Counted from the stretch's first letter, positions 1 through 9,908 are shown. The stretch is DNA of 64,000 nt from Streptomyces cavernae (GCF_004023625.1 NZ_RPDJ01000007.1:124001-188000), one strand, 5' to 3'. Program-made: numbers and translations. The notes: generated by a model from the sequence alone, not told the origin.

Positions 1-32
1 GCGGGCCGTCGTCGACAGGAGGGGTTCACTCA

Positions 33-1787
33 ATGGGGGCGCAAGTGGGCAGGAGGCTGACAAGGACGGCGGCGACCACCGCTGTGGCAGCCGCCGCGGT
101 GGCGGCGCTGACCGCCTCCCAGGCACCCGGCGTGGCCGACGTGGGCAGTGGTGAGACCGCGACGAGCCAGCCTTCGCCCGACGGGACCGGTGGGGGCGGC
201 GACAGTACCGCGACGGGCGGTTCGCCGTACTACACCGATCTGCCGCCGCTCAACACCCCCAGCCCCTCGCCCACTTCGGGCAACGGTGGCACGTCCGCGC
301 CCGGCGGGGAGGAGCACGCCGGCATACCGGCCACCGTCCTCGACGCCTACAAGAGGGCCGCGACGGCGCTGGGCGAGTCCAAGCCCGGCTGCAACCTGCC
401 CTGGGAACTCCTCGCGGCCATCGGCAAGGTGGAGTCGGGCCAGGCCCGTGGCGGCAACGTCGACGCCGACGGCACCACGATCAGCCCGATCCTCGGCCCG
501 GTCCTCAACGGCAACGGCTTCGCGAACATCAGCGACACCGACAATGGCGCCTACGACAACGACAGCACCTACGACCGCGCCGTCGGGCCCATGCAGTTCA
601 TCCCGTCGACGTGGAGCAGTTGGGGCCGGGACGGAAACGGCGACGGAGAGAAGAACCCCAACAACATCTACGACGCCGCTCTCGCCGCCGCGAACTACCT
701 CTGCGCCGGCAACCGCGACCTGTCCGTGAGCTCCCAGCTGAAAGCCGCGATCCTCAGCTACAACCGCTCGACGGAGTACCTCAACACGGTCCTGTCCTGG
801 CTGGAGTACTACCGCAAGGGCACGCACGAGGTGCCGGACGGTACGGGTGTGCTGCCGAAGTCGCCGACGCCCACGGGCGGATCGGGCTCCGGCTCGGGTT
901 CCGGGTCGGGTTCGGGTTCCGGCGGGCCCAAGCCGTCGGACAGCCCCGCGAACCCGCCGAGCCCCGGGCCTTCCCCGAAGCCCGGCGGCACCCCGAAGCC
1001 GAGCCCCGGGGACCCCACGACGCCCAAGCCGCCCACGCCACCGGCGACCCCGCCCACCCCCACCGACACGGTGGACCACCTCGAGGACGCCGGTACCGGC
1101 AAGCTCACCGCCATGGCGGGCGACACCTTCGCCGAGAAGATCACCGTGCGGCCCGAGACCGAGGACGGCGAGGCGGTGGCGAGGGTCAGGATCCGGTTCG
1201 TCATCACCGGCGGCACCGACACCACGTTCGCGGGCGGCGAGAAGGTCGCCACGATCCTCACCTCCGCGGCGGGCACCGCGACCGCGCCCGCACTCGTCGC
1301 GGGGGAGGAGACCGGCGACTTCCAGGTGAGCGCCTCCGTCGTCGGCCGCACCCTGCCGGCCGTCAACTACGCCGCGACCGTCACCGCCCGTGCCGCCGAC
1401 ACCCTCGCCCGCACCACGGACACCGCGCTGACCTGCGTCGCGGGCGGGGAGTTCGCGAACGCCGTCGAGGTCAAGGCCACCTACGACGGTGCCGCCGCGG
1501 ACGGTGTCGCGGCCACCGCGACGCTGATCAAGGCTGCGGACGACGCCACGGAGAACGACAAGGGCCCCTACTTCAAGGACGCGGACGGCAAGACGGTCCG
1601 CACGCTAACCGGCCTCAAGACCGACGCCGACGGTCTGCTGAAGCTCCCGAAGCTGTACGCGGACGACACCGCCGGCACGTACCTGCTGCGCATCACCACC
1701 ACGGGCGGGGCGACGCTGACGGTGGAGCTGAAGGTGACGGCCGCGGCCACGGACACGCCTTCGCCTTCGGCGAGCGCCACGCCGTAA
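33..1787 (+). CDS. Secreted lytic murein transglycosylase (SLT domain) with C-terminal beta domains
   Basis: 584 aa. An N-terminal signal peptide (about residues 1-36, twin Arg at 7-8 then an Ala-rich core) indicates export. Residues about 100-265 form an SLT-type lysozyme-like domain: the catalytic Glu lies in K-V-E-S-G near residue 134, followed by the PMQF-IPSTW motif and the SYN motif that line the glycan cleft. The enzyme should cleave peptidoglycan between MurNAc and GlcNAc to give 1,6-anhydro ends. A Gly-Ser repeat and Pro-rich linker (about 285-350) leads to a tail of about 220 residues that looks like two Ig/invasin-like beta domains, which I infer are wall-binding or structural. An AGGAGG ribosome site at 17-22 supports the ATG at 33. 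The family call is firm; the tail function is inferred. Confidence 0.9.
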   Translation: MGAQVGRRLTRTAATTAVAAAAVAALTASQAPGVADVGSGETATSQPSPDGTGGGGDSTATGGSPYYTDLPPLNTPSPSPTSGNGGTSAPGGEEHAGIPATVLDAYKRAATALGESKPGCNLPWELLAAIGKVESGQARGGNVDADGTTISPILGPVLNGNGFANISDTDNGAYDNDSTYDRAVGPMQFIPSTWSSWGRDGNGDGEKNPNNIYDAALAAANYLCAGNRDLSVSSQLKAAILSYNRSTEYLNTVLSWLEYYRKGTHEVPDGTGVLPKSPTPTGGSGSGSGSGSGSGSGGPKPSDSPANPPSPGPSPKPGGTPKPSPGDPTTPKPPTPPATPPTPTDTVDHLEDAGTGKLTAMAGDTFAEKITVRPETEDGEAVARVRIRFVITGGTDTTFAGGEKVATILTSAAGTATAPALVAGEETGDFQVSASVVGRTLPAVNYAATVTARAADTLARTTDTALTCVAGGEFANAVEVKATYDGAAADGVAATATLIKAADDATENDKGPYFKDADGKTVRTLTGLKTDADGLLKLPKLYADDTAGTYLLRITTTGGATLTVELKVTAAATDTPSPSASATP

Positions 1788-1834
1788 CCCGAACGCGGCT
1801 GCCCTGCGGTAAGCCGGTACGGCCGTACGTCCCA

Positions 1835-1870
1835 GAGGGCGCCCTCCGCCATGCGGCGGGGGGCGCCCTC
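1835..1870 (+). terminator. Stem-loop terminator after the transglycosylase gene
   Basis: Inverted repeat with 16-bp arms (1835-1850 and 1855-1870, one T-G pair) and a 4-nt ATGC loop, 48 bp after the transglycosylase stop. There is no clear U tract, which is usual for Streptomyces. Confidence 0.75.
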
Positions 1871-1994
1871 GTCCGCGTCCGCGTGCATGCGTGAACGCGG
1901 GTGTGTGCGACGTGTTCTCATCTCGCCCACCCGTTGCTACCGTGCCGGACCTGACGATGTATCAGGTATCGGTGTCGTACGCCGGGAGGCCCGC

Positions 1995-2129
1995 ATGCGC
2001 GCCCTCATCGCCGCCGCGATCGGTCTCGCGGCCGCGTTCGCCCTGGTGCTCACGGTCACGGCCCTGGGCTCACCGTCCGGCAGGACGTCCCCCGAGCCGC
2101 TGCTGACCACGGTCCCCGCACATCCGTAG
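1995..2129 (+). CDS. SPW_0924-type small membrane protein
   Basis: 44 aa. It begins M-R-A-L-I and consists of one hydrophobic segment (about residues 3-26) followed by a short Ser/Pro-rich tail ending T-V-P-A-H-P. I recognise it as the conserved Streptomyces small-protein family SPW_0924, which has no known function. The ATG at 1995 has a GGGAGG site at 1983-1988. It sits 36 bp before the DUF3068 gene and is probably co-transcribed with it. Confidence 0.75.
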   Translation: MRALIAAAIGLAAAFALVLTVTALGSPSGRTSPEPLLTTVPAHP

Positions 2130-2165
2130 CGGCACGCCTGCCGCACGCACAGGGAGGACGCCGAG

Positions 2166-3158
2166 ATGCGCCGCAAGGCCAGTCTGATCCTGCTCGCCCT
2201 CGCCGTGTTCTGCACGGCGTTGTCCCCGCTGCTGCGCTTCTACGCCTTCCCCAGGCTCGCCAAGATCCCCGCCGAGCGCTACCAGACCATGGTCCTGGAG
2301 GCGAAACCCGCGACTCTTCTCGACTACGGCACCATGCGGGCCAAGAAGGTCTCCAAGGTCACCATCGTGCAGACCCTCCGGGGCAACGTGGAGGCCTCCG
2401 AGCGGATCGAGGAGTCGGCGGGTCGCGACGTGGTCGTCTGGGACGGGCTGTCCTACGTGCAGGGGCCCGACGGGAAGATGGTCTCCAAGCTCCCCGAGCG
2501 GTACATCTTCGACGCCCACACCCAGGAACCCGTCCACGCCACCGGGGAGATGGTCGACGGCGACCCGGTAAAACGGCAGGGCATCGAGTTCAAGTGGCCG
2601 TTCCTGACCGAGAAGCGGGCCTACGAGTACTTCGACGCGCAGACCCGCACCAGCGCGCCCATCCACTACAAGGGCACCCGTGACTTCCGCGGCCTCGAGG
2701 TCTACTACTTCGAGCAGACCATCCCCTGGACGAAGGTGCCCTTCCCCAAGGTGATGCCCGTCGAGGGCATCACCCCGGAGTTCGTGGCCGGCACGGGAAC
2801 GACCCGCTGGTACAGCACCGTCCGCAAGTTCTGGGTCGAGCCCGTGACCGGAGCACCTGTCTACGGCGAGGAGATCCACAAGGAGGAACTGCGCGGCGGC
2901 ACCCTCCTGGGGGACCGCGACAAGGTCACCGCCTTCGCCGGGCACGTGAAGATGCGCGAGGACTACATCAGGTCGACGGTCGACCTGGTCAAGTCCCAGC
3001 GCCTGCTGGTCCTGCTGTTCACGACGTACCTGCCCTGGGGCCTGCCCCTGGTGGGCGCGGGCCTGCTGTCGTTGTCGCTGTACCTGGAGGCACGCGGCCG
3101 CCGCCCGGGCGACCCGGAACAGTCGGCGGTGGCGGAACCGGAGCCCGTCAACGCCTGA
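2166..3158 (+). CDS. DUF3068 (PorA-like) membrane-anchored protein
   Basis: 330 aa. A transmembrane segment near residues 5-24 and another near 280-303 flank a large extracytoplasmic domain, followed by a short charged cytoplasmic tail. This two-anchor layout, together with the FDAHTQEPV and YKGTRDF stretches, matches the actinobacterial DUF3068 (porin PorA-like) family, whose role is not established. A GGGAGG site at 2152-2157 precedes the ATG. It follows the SPW_0924 gene and ends 63 bp before the convergent hrpB. Confidence 0.8.
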   Translation: MRRKASLILLALAVFCTALSPLLRFYAFPRLAKIPAERYQTMVLEAKPATLLDYGTMRAKKVSKVTIVQTLRGNVEASERIEESAGRDVVVWDGLSYVQGPDGKMVSKLPERYIFDAHTQEPVHATGEMVDGDPVKRQGIEFKWPFLTEKRAYEYFDAQTRTSAPIHYKGTRDFRGLEVYYFEQTIPWTKVPFPKVMPVEGITPEFVAGTGTTRWYSTVRKFWVEPVTGAPVYGEEIHKEELRGGTLLGDRDKVTAFAGHVKMREDYIRSTVDLVKSQRLLVLLFTTYLPWGLPLVGAGLLSLSLYLEARGRRPGDPEQSAVAEPEPVNA

Positions 3159-3221
3159 GGCAGGTGTGAACGTCAGCGCCCGAGCGGGTCAGCGAGGCCG
3201 GGGTGAGCGCCTGAGCGGGCG

Positions 3222-5741
3222 TCAGCGCTTGAGGCGGGCGTTGGTGTGCCGGGTCGGCTGGGCGGTCGCCGGGTCCTCGGGCCACGGGTGCTTCGGGTAC
3301 CGCCCGCGCAGCTCCGCGCGCACGGCGCGGTAGCCGTCCCGCCAGAAGGAGGCGAGGTCGGCGGTGACGGCCGCGGGACGGCCTGCGGGGGACAGCAGGT
3401 GCACCAGTACGGGGACGCCGGCGATGCGCGGTGTCTCGGCCAGCCCGAACATCTCCTGGAGCTTCACCGCGAGGACGGGCCGGTCCGGCTCCGCGTAGTC
3501 GACCCGGATCCTGGACCCACTGGGGACCTCGATGCGCTCCGGGGCGAGTTCGTCGAGCCGGGCGGCGTCCCCGGACGACCACGGGAGCAGCCGCGCGAGC
3601 TGCTGCCCCGCGTCGAGCCGGGCCAGGTCGGCGCGCCGGCGGGCGCGGCTCAGCTCGGGCTCCAGCCATTCGTCCACGCGGGCGTGCAGCGCCTCGTCAC
3701 GGACATCGGGCCAGGGGGCGCCCAGGTGCCGGTGGAGGAAGGCGAGCCGCTGCCGCAGCACCTCGGCGTCCCGCGACCATCGCAACAGACCCAACCCCTC
3801 CTGCCGCAGCCCCGCGAGGAGGGCCTCGCGGACGAGCCCGCCGTCGGGTTCGGCGAGGGGCCGCACGGTCAACTCCACGGCTCCGAGCCGCTCGACGCGC
3901 CGGGCCACGACATCCCCGCCGTCCCACGCGACCTGCACCTCGTCCCGGCGCAGGGCCCCACCGGCCCTCAGGGCCAGGCCCTCGTCGACGGCGGCACCGA
4001 GCCGCACGCGCGCGTGCCCCGCACCCACGCTCCGGTCGGCCACCGCCACGGCGATCCACTCCGCCCCGCGCAACCCCTCACCCACCTCCGCCCGCGTCCC
4101 GGACGCCATGAGGTACGAATCTCCCTGGCTGCCCTGGCTGCGGGCGATCCGCTCGGGATGGGCCAGGGCCGCGACGAGACCGGCCACGCCCTCGTCGCCG
4201 AGCGCCCTCCTTCTGCCCGCTCCGCCCGCCCCGGAACCGGCGGGGGAGAGGCGGCGGAGACGGTCTGCCTCGGTGCGCCAACGGGTGGCGTAGGCGTCCC
4301 TCGCGCGGCGGGCGGTGCGCCACGCCGCCGCGAGGTCGGTGCCGTACTCCCGCGGTGGTTCCTCGCTGAGCAGGGCCACCACCTCGGCGGCCCGTTCGGT
4401 GCCCACCTCGTCGGCGGCGTCCAGCAGGGCCCGGGCCAGCCGCGGATGCAGACCGAGCCGGGACATGGCCACCCCGCGCTCCGTGGCCCGGCCCCCGGAG
4501 TCCACCGCGCCGATCGCGGTCAGCACCTTCCGCGCCGCGGCGAGCGCACCCCGCGGCGGCGGGTCCAGCAACGCCAGCCCCGAGGCGTCGGGGTCGCCCC
4601 AGCAGGCCGCCTGGAGCGCGAACGCCGTGAGGTCGGCCAGTTCGATCTCCGGCGCCGGGAAGCGCGGCAGGCGCGCGTCCTCGGCCTCCGGCCAGCACCG
4701 GTACACCGTGCCCGGGGCCTGCCGCCCGGCGCGGCCCGCGCGCTGGCGCCCCGCGGCACGGGAGGCCCGTACGGTCGTCAGCGCGCTCAGACCCCGCGCG
4801 TGGTCCACGCGTGGTTCCCGGGCGAGCCCCGAGTCCACGACGACCCGCACCCCGGGAACCGTCAGCGACGACTCCGCCACCGCCGTCGCGAGGACCACCC
4901 GGCGCCGCGCGCCGGGGGACAGCACCGCGTCCTGCACGGCCGCCGGCGCCCGTCCGTGCACCTGCAGCACCTCGACCGCCCCCAGGTCACCGAGCTGCCC
5001 AGCGACCCGGGCGATCTCGCCGACGCCGGGCAGGAAGCACAGTACGTCGCCCTCGCGCTCGGCCAGCGCGCGCCGTACCACCGACGCCACATGCGCCGGC
5101 AGTGCCGGATCGACCCGCATCCCGTGCGGTGGCCGCAGCGGGCGCGCGGACGGCGCCCACACCACCTCCACGGGATACGACACGCCCTCGGCGGCGACCA
5201 CCGGCACGTCGCCCAGCAGCCGCGCCCACCCCTCGGCGTCGGTGGTCGCCGAAGCCGCCACCAGCCCCAGCTCCGGCCGCAGCGTCGCCCGTACGTCCAG
5301 CAGGAACGCCGCCACGGTGTCCGCGTCCAGATGCCGCTCGTGGCACTCGTCGAGGACGACCACGTCGACACCCGCGAGTTCGGGGTCCCGTTGCAGCCGC
5401 TGCAGGAGCACACCGGTCGTGACGACCTCCACGCGCGCGTGGCGCCCCACGACCCGCTCGCCGCGCACGGTGTACCCGACGCTGTTTCCGGCCGTTTCAC
5501 CGAGCAGCCACGCCATCCGCCGCGCCGCGGCCCGGGCCGCGATCCGCCGTGGCTCCGCCACCACCACCCGGCGCGCCGGCCCCTCGCCCAGCAGCCCCGC
5601 CAGGGCGAGCGGCACGAGCGTCGTCTTGCCGGTGCCGGGCGGCGCGACGAGGACTGCCCCGCCGTGCGCGTCGAGGGCGTCGTACAGGGTGGGCAGGACG
5701 GCACGGACCGGCAGCGCGTCCAGCGCGTCGACACGGATCAC
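3222..5741 (-). CDS. hrpB: ATP-dependent helicase HrpB
   Basis: 839 aa DEAH/DExH-box helicase. Visible motifs: Walker A GTGKT (residues 36-40), DECH (131-134), SAT (164-166) and QRAGRAGR (motif VI, 333-340), followed by the long HrpB C-terminal region. Length matches the family (about 820-850). HrpB homologues are presumed RNA/DNA helicases; the exact substrate is unknown. The start lies 4 bp after the stop of the upstream methyltransferase, so the two form a minus-strand operon. Confidence 0.9.
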   Translation of the reverse strand: MIRVDALDALPVRAVLPTLYDALDAHGGAVLVAPPGTGKTTLVPLALAGLLGEGPARRVVVAEPRRIAARAAARRMAWLLGETAGNSVGYTVRGERVVGRHARVEVVTTGVLLQRLQRDPELAGVDVVVLDECHERHLDADTVAAFLLDVRATLRPELGLVAASATTDAEGWARLLGDVPVVAAEGVSYPVEVVWAPSARPLRPPHGMRVDPALPAHVASVVRRALAEREGDVLCFLPGVGEIARVAGQLGDLGAVEVLQVHGRAPAAVQDAVLSPGARRRVVLATAVAESSLTVPGVRVVVDSGLAREPRVDHARGLSALTTVRASRAAGRQRAGRAGRQAPGTVYRCWPEAEDARLPRFPAPEIELADLTAFALQAACWGDPDASGLALLDPPPRGALAAARKVLTAIGAVDSGGRATERGVAMSRLGLHPRLARALLDAADEVGTERAAEVVALLSEEPPREYGTDLAAAWRTARRARDAYATRWRTEADRLRRLSPAGSGAGGAGRRRALGDEGVAGLVAALAHPERIARSQGSQGDSYLMASGTRAEVGEGLRGAEWIAVAVADRSVGAGHARVRLGAAVDEGLALRAGGALRRDEVQVAWDGGDVVARRVERLGAVELTVRPLAEPDGGLVREALLAGLRQEGLGLLRWSRDAEVLRQRLAFLHRHLGAPWPDVRDEALHARVDEWLEPELSRARRRADLARLDAGQQLARLLPWSSGDAARLDELAPERIEVPSGSRIRVDYAEPDRPVLAVKLQEMFGLAETPRIAGVPVLVHLLSPAGRPAAVTADLASFWRDGYRAVRAELRGRYPKHPWPEDPATAQPTRHTNARLKR

Positions 5742-5745
5742 GTGC

Positions 5746-6585
5746 TCAGTCCCGTACGCAGACGAATATCGCCGTTCCCGGGATCAGGTTCCCGCGCAAC
5801 GGGGACCAGCCGCCCCACTCGGAGGTGTTCCACGCCGGCCACTCCGGCTCGACCAGGTCCACCAGCCGGAAACCCGCCGCCACGACGTCCCGCACCCGGT
5901 CGCCGACGGTCCTGTGATGCTCGACGTAGACCGCGCGGCCCTTTTCGTCCTGCTCCACGTACGGCGTGCGGTCGAAGTACGAGGCGGACACGCTCAGCCC
6001 CTCCGGGCCGGGCTCGTCCGGGAACGCCCAGCGGATCGGATGGGTGACGGAGAAGACGAACCGGCCGCCCGGGCGCAGTACCCGGTGGACCTCCTTCAGG
6101 ACCCTGACCGGGTCGGCGACGAAGGGCAGCGCGCCGTAGGCGGAGCAGGCCAGGTCGAAGGAGGCGTCGGCGAACGGCAGGGCGCCCGCGTCCGCCTGCA
6201 CCAGCGGGATCGCGCCCCCGATCCGCAGCGCGTGCTGCAGCTGCCGGTGCGAGAGGTCCAGCGCCACCGGACGGGCGCCCCGGCCGGACAGCCAGCGCGA
6301 ACACTGCGCCGCCCCTGCCCCGATCTCCAGGACGTCCTTGCCCTTCAGCTCCTCGGGCGGACCGAGGAGTTCGGCCTCCACCTCGTCGAGCCCCTCGGGA
6401 CCCCACACGAAACGGTCGTCCCCGAGGAACGTGCCGTGCTCCACCTGGTAGTCGTCCGCGTTGCGGTCCCACCAGCCCCGGTTGGCGCGCACGCTCTCGG
6501 TGACGTCGGCGTCGCGGCGGGTCGCCTCCGGCTCGGGCAGCGCGAAGTCTTCACGGTCGTGACGGTCTTGGATGATCGGCTCCAT
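5746..6585 (-). CDS. Class I SAM-dependent methyltransferase
   Basis: 279 aa. The SAM-binding motif I is V-L-E-I-G-A-G-A-A (about residues 85-93), with an acidic ALDLS motif II and the HRVLRPGGRF segment of motif IV/V, giving a Rossmann methyltransferase with about 75 extra N-terminal residues. The substrate cannot be deduced. It is the promoter-proximal gene of an operon with hrpB and is divergent from rpsA. Confidence 0.85.
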   Translation of the reverse strand: MEPIIQDRHDREDFALPEPEATRRDADVTESVRANRGWWDRNADDYQVEHGTFLGDDRFVWGPEGLDEVEAELLGPPEELKGKDVLEIGAGAAQCSRWLSGRGARPVALDLSHRQLQHALRIGGAIPLVQADAGALPFADASFDLACSAYGALPFVADPVRVLKEVHRVLRPGGRFVFSVTHPIRWAFPDEPGPEGLSVSASYFDRTPYVEQDEKGRAVYVEHHRTVGDRVRDVVAAGFRLVDLVEPEWPAWNTSEWGGWSPLRGNLIPGTAIFVCVRD

Positions 6586-6981
6586 CGTCGTATTCTCCGG
6601 TCGGACCGGTCGCGGACCTGCGGGGCATCCCCTGTGGTAGCCGGCACCGCGGAGCCTGGTGGGCCCCCTGTGGCCTTCTGCGGTGTGGCCTGATGCGACC
6701 GTTCTTGTGCCGGGTTTGCGGCAATCCGCCCCGGGTGTGCGCCTTCGCGCATTGACCCTGTCCGGCCGCCCCCGTATGCTACAAGTTGCGCTGCGGGCCT
6801 GCGCTCCTCAGACGTAGCAGGCTGCGCTCGCATCTGTTGTATGTCCCCTCGGTTGTCGAGGCGCCGTCCCCGGATCACCGGGTCGGCGCTTCCTTGGCTG
6901 TCCGGCTTCTGCAGAGCGAAAAGGGCTCTCGGCGCAAGCAGTGCCTACGACTTCAATGTCCGTACCGGAGCCCTTTCCCAC
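6586..6981 (+). promoter_or_regulatory. rpsA promoter and long 5' leader
   Basis: This 396-bp gap has no gene. A sigma-HrdB-type promoter is visible: TTGACC at 6752-6757, a 17-bp spacer and TATGCT at 6775-6780. Transcription from there would give a leader of about 195 nt before rpsA. The leader has only a weak GGAG at 6966-6969, 12 nt from the ATG. Ribosomal protein S1 autoregulates its mRNA in some bacteria; whether this leader does so is inference. Confidence 0.6.
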
Positions 6982-8484
6982 ATGACGAGCAGCACCGAGA
7001 CCACCGCCACCACCCCGCAGGTAGCGGTCAACGACATCGGTAACGAGGAAGCCTTCCTCGCAGCGATCGACGAGACGATCAAGTACTTCAACGACGGCGA
7101 CATCGTCGACGGCGTCATCGTGAAGGTCGACCGGGACGAGGTCCTGCTCGACATCGGTTACAAGACCGAAGGCGTCATCCCGAGCCGCGAGCTCTCGATC
7201 AAGCACGATGTCGACCCGAACGAGGTCGTCGCCGTCGGCGACGAGATCGAGGCCCTGGTCCTCCAGAAGGAGGACAAGGAAGGCCGCCTGATCCTCTCGA
7301 AGAAGCGCGCCCAGTACGAACGTGCCTGGGGCACCATCGAGAAGATCAAGGAAGAGGACGGCATCGTCACCGGTACGGTCATCGAGGTCGTCAAGGGTGG
7401 TCTCATCCTCGACATCGGCCTCCGTGGCTTCCTGCCGGCCTCCCTCGTCGAGATGCGCCGCGTCCGCGACCTCCAGCCCTACGTGGGCAAGGAGCTCGAG
7501 GCCAAGATCATCGAGCTGGACAAGAACCGCAACAACGTGGTCCTGTCCCGCCGTGCCTGGCTGGAGCAGACCCAGTCCGAGGTCCGCCAGACGTTCCTCA
7601 CGACCCTCCAGAAGGGTCAGGTCCGTTCCGGTGTGGTCTCCTCCATCGTCAACTTCGGTGCCTTCGTGGACCTGGGTGGCGTCGATGGTCTGGTCCACGT
7701 CTCCGAGCTGTCCTGGAAGCACATCGACCACCCGTCCGAGGTTGTCGAGGTCGGCCAGGAGGTCACCGTCGAGGTCCTCGACGTCGACATGGACCGCGAG
7801 CGCGTCTCCCTGTCGCTGAAGGCGACCCAGGAAGACCCGTGGCAGCAGTTCGCCCGCACCCACCAGATCGGCCAGGTCGTGCCCGGCAAGGTCACGAAGC
7901 TGGTTCCGTTCGGTGCGTTCGTCCGCGTGGACGAGGGCATCGAGGGTCTGGTCCACATCTCCGAGCTGGCCGAGCGCCACGTGGAGATCCCGGAGCAGGT
8001 CGTCCAGGTCAACGACGAGATCTTCGTCAAGGTCATCGACATCGACCTCGAGCGCCGTCGCATCAGCCTCTCGCTGAAGCAGGCCAACGAGTCCTTCGGT
8101 GCCGACCCGGCGTCGGTCGAGTTCGACCCGACCCTGTACGGCATGGCCGCGTCGTACGACGACCAGGGCAACTACATCTACCCCGAGGGCTTCGACCCCG
8201 AGACCAACGACTGGCTCGAGGGCTACGAGAAGCAGCGCGAGGAGTGGGAGCGCCAGTACGCCGAGGCGCAGACTCGCTTCGAGCAGCACCAGGCGCAGGT
8301 CATCAAGTCCCGCGAGGCGGACGCCCAGGCCGCTGCCGAGGGCGGCGACGCCGCGGGTGGGGCTCCGGCCGCGTCCGGTGGCGGCGGGTCGTACTCCTCC
8401 GAGGGCGGCGACAACTCCGGCGCGCTGGCGTCGGACGAGGCACTGGCCGCGCTCCGCGAGAAGCTCGCGGGCGGCCAGAGCTGA
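6982..8484 (+). CDS. rpsA: 30S ribosomal protein S1
   Basis: 500 aa with four S1 (OB-fold) repeats, at about residues 35-105, 120-190, 205-275 and 290-360, each with the conserved GxxVxGxV...FGAFVD...GLVH pattern. An acidic/Gly-rich tail of about 130 residues follows. Four repeats and about 500 aa are normal for actinobacteria (six in E. coli). The start MTSSTETT is the family start; the frame stays open upstream but without a ribosome site. It functions in mRNA binding on the 30S subunit. Confidence 0.97.
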   Translation: MTSSTETTATTPQVAVNDIGNEEAFLAAIDETIKYFNDGDIVDGVIVKVDRDEVLLDIGYKTEGVIPSRELSIKHDVDPNEVVAVGDEIEALVLQKEDKEGRLILSKKRAQYERAWGTIEKIKEEDGIVTGTVIEVVKGGLILDIGLRGFLPASLVEMRRVRDLQPYVGKELEAKIIELDKNRNNVVLSRRAWLEQTQSEVRQTFLTTLQKGQVRSGVVSSIVNFGAFVDLGGVDGLVHVSELSWKHIDHPSEVVEVGQEVTVEVLDVDMDRERVSLSLKATQEDPWQQFARTHQIGQVVPGKVTKLVPFGAFVRVDEGIEGLVHISELAERHVEIPEQVVQVNDEIFVKVIDIDLERRRISLSLKQANESFGADPASVEFDPTLYGMAASYDDQGNYIYPEGFDPETNDWLEGYEKQREEWERQYAEAQTRFEQHQAQVIKSREADAQAAAEGGDAAGGAPAASGGGGSYSSEGGDNSGALASDEALAALREKLAGGQS

Positions 8485-8511
8485 AAGCTCGCCGCTGAGC
8501 GTTGACCGCTG

Positions 8512-8547
8512 ACTGAGGCCCGCACCCACGAGGGTGCGGGCCTCAGT
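8512..8547 (+). terminator. rpsA terminator
   Basis: Perfect 16-bp inverted repeat (8512-8527 with 8532-8547) and a 4-nt ACGA loop, 28 bp after the rpsA stop. This is a strong stem without a U tract. Confidence 0.85.
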
Positions 8548-8635
8548 GCTGTGCTCGCGATAAGCCCGCTGTGCTCGCGGCAAGGCCTGCTGTGCTCGCG
8601 AGAGGCCCGCCTGCGCTCGCGAAAGCCCGCCGTGC
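8548..8635. repeat. Degenerate tandem repeat downstream of rpsA
   Basis: About four imperfect copies of a unit of about 22 bp with the core GCTGTGCTCGCG and a spacer ending GCCCGC. It lies in the 365-bp gap between rpsA and the PAC2 gene. The remainder of that gap (8636-8849) shows no gene. Confidence 0.6.
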
Positions 8636-8849
8636 CACGTTGCTTCACGGACAGGACAGACCGGCCCGCTGTGCTCATGAGTCCGGGACCGGTCCGCTGT
8701 GTTGACGAAGCCCCGGGACCGGCCGACAGCGGGCCGGCCGGTCCGAGAAGGCGGTAAGCGGCAAGAGGTACGGGGGAAGCGGTTCGGGGCGGGAATGCTT
8801 CTCCCACGGGGTGTGTTGAGCTGTACGAACACGAGGAGGAGCGGTCACA

Positions 8850-9788
8850 GTGCTTGATCCGCAGGGTTTGTACGCATGGGAGCCGAAGGGGCTGGCCGTC
8901 GTCGACGTGGCGCTGGCCCAGGAGTCGGCTGGACTGGTCATGCTCTACCACTTCGACGGATACATCGACGCGGGGGAGGCCGGCGACCAGATCGTCGAAC
9001 GGCTGCTCGACTCGCTGCCGCACCAGGTCGTGGCCCGCTTCGACCACGACCGGCTCGTGGACTACCGGGCCCGCCGCCCCCTGCTCACCTTCAAGCGCGA
9101 CCGCTGGGCCGCCTACGAGGAACCCACGATCGATGTGCGGCTCGTCCAGGACGCCACCGGCGCGCCGTTCCTGCTGCTGTCCGGACCGGAGCCGGACGTT
9201 GAGTGGGAGCGCTTCGCCGCCGCCGTCCAGCAGATCGTGGAACGGCTCGGCGTACGGCTGTCGGTGAACTTCCACGGCATCCCGATGGGCGTCCCGCACA
9301 CCCGCCCGGTGGGCGTCACCCCGCACGGCAACCGCGTCGACCTGGTCCCCGGCCACCGCAGCCCCTTCGACGAGGCCCAGGTCCCCGGCAGCGCCGAGGC
9401 CCTCGTCGAGTACCGCCTCATGGAGGCCGGGCACGACGTCCTCGGCGTCGCCGCGCACGTCCCGCACTACATCGCCCGCTCCCCGTACCCGGACGCCGCG
9501 CTCACCGTCCTGGAGGCCATCACCGCGGCCACCGGTCTGGTGCTGCCCGGCATCGCGCACGCCCTGCGTACCGAGGCCCACCGCACCCAGACCGAGATCG
9601 AGCGCCAGATCCGGGAAGGCGACGAGGAACTGGTTGCACTCGTCCAGGGCCTTGAGCACCAGTACGATGCGGCGGCGGGCGCCGAGACCCGCGGCAACAT
9701 GCTCGCCGAGCCCGCCGACATCCCCTCCGCCGACGAGATCGGCCGCGAGTTCGAGCGTTTCCTCGCGGAACGCGAGGGCGACGGCTGA
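8850..9788 (+). CDS. PAC2 family protein
   Basis: 312 aa. The sequence matches actinobacterial PAC2 (proteasome assembly chaperone 2-like) proteins: FDGYIDAG near the N-terminus, the RPLLTF segment and the PVGVTPHGN region. Bacterial members are thought to have an ATP-grasp-like association fold, but the role is unknown. The GTG start has an excellent GGAGGAG site at 8835-8841. The 3' end is partly duplicated just downstream (see repeat at 9779). Confidence 0.85.
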   Translation: MLDPQGLYAWEPKGLAVVDVALAQESAGLVMLYHFDGYIDAGEAGDQIVERLLDSLPHQVVARFDHDRLVDYRARRPLLTFKRDRWAAYEEPTIDVRLVQDATGAPFLLLSGPEPDVEWERFAAAVQQIVERLGVRLSVNFHGIPMGVPHTRPVGVTPHGNRVDLVPGHRSPFDEAQVPGSAEALVEYRLMEAGHDVLGVAAHVPHYIARSPYPDAALTVLEAITAATGLVLPGIAHALRTEAHRTQTEIERQIREGDEELVALVQGLEHQYDAAAGAETRGNMLAEPADIPSADEIGREFERFLAEREGDG

Positions 9789-9849
9789 CCCGGCGCCGAA
9801 CGGGAGACCGAGGGTGACGGCCGGCCCGGCGCCGAACGGGACACCGAGG
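9779..9849 (+). repeat. Direct duplication at the end of the PAC2 gene
   Basis: Two copies of a unit of about 38 bp (GACGGCTGACCCGGCGCCGA and GACGGCCGGCCCGGCGCCGA, then an AACGGGA-ACCGAG segment). The first copy spans the PAC2 stop codon; the second lies in the gap before coaE. Confidence 0.6.
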
Positions 9850-9908
9850 ACTTGGGCCTGGGGGACCTGGGGCGGATGCCGTCCCCGTCAGGCCCTAAGC
9901 TGCCGGTC

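Noticed and set aside
3246..6693. Very long plus-strand frames opposite hrpB and the methyltransferase
   Set aside because: They are antisense shadows caused by high GC at third positions; no motifs, and the minus-strand genes have complete catalytic motifs.
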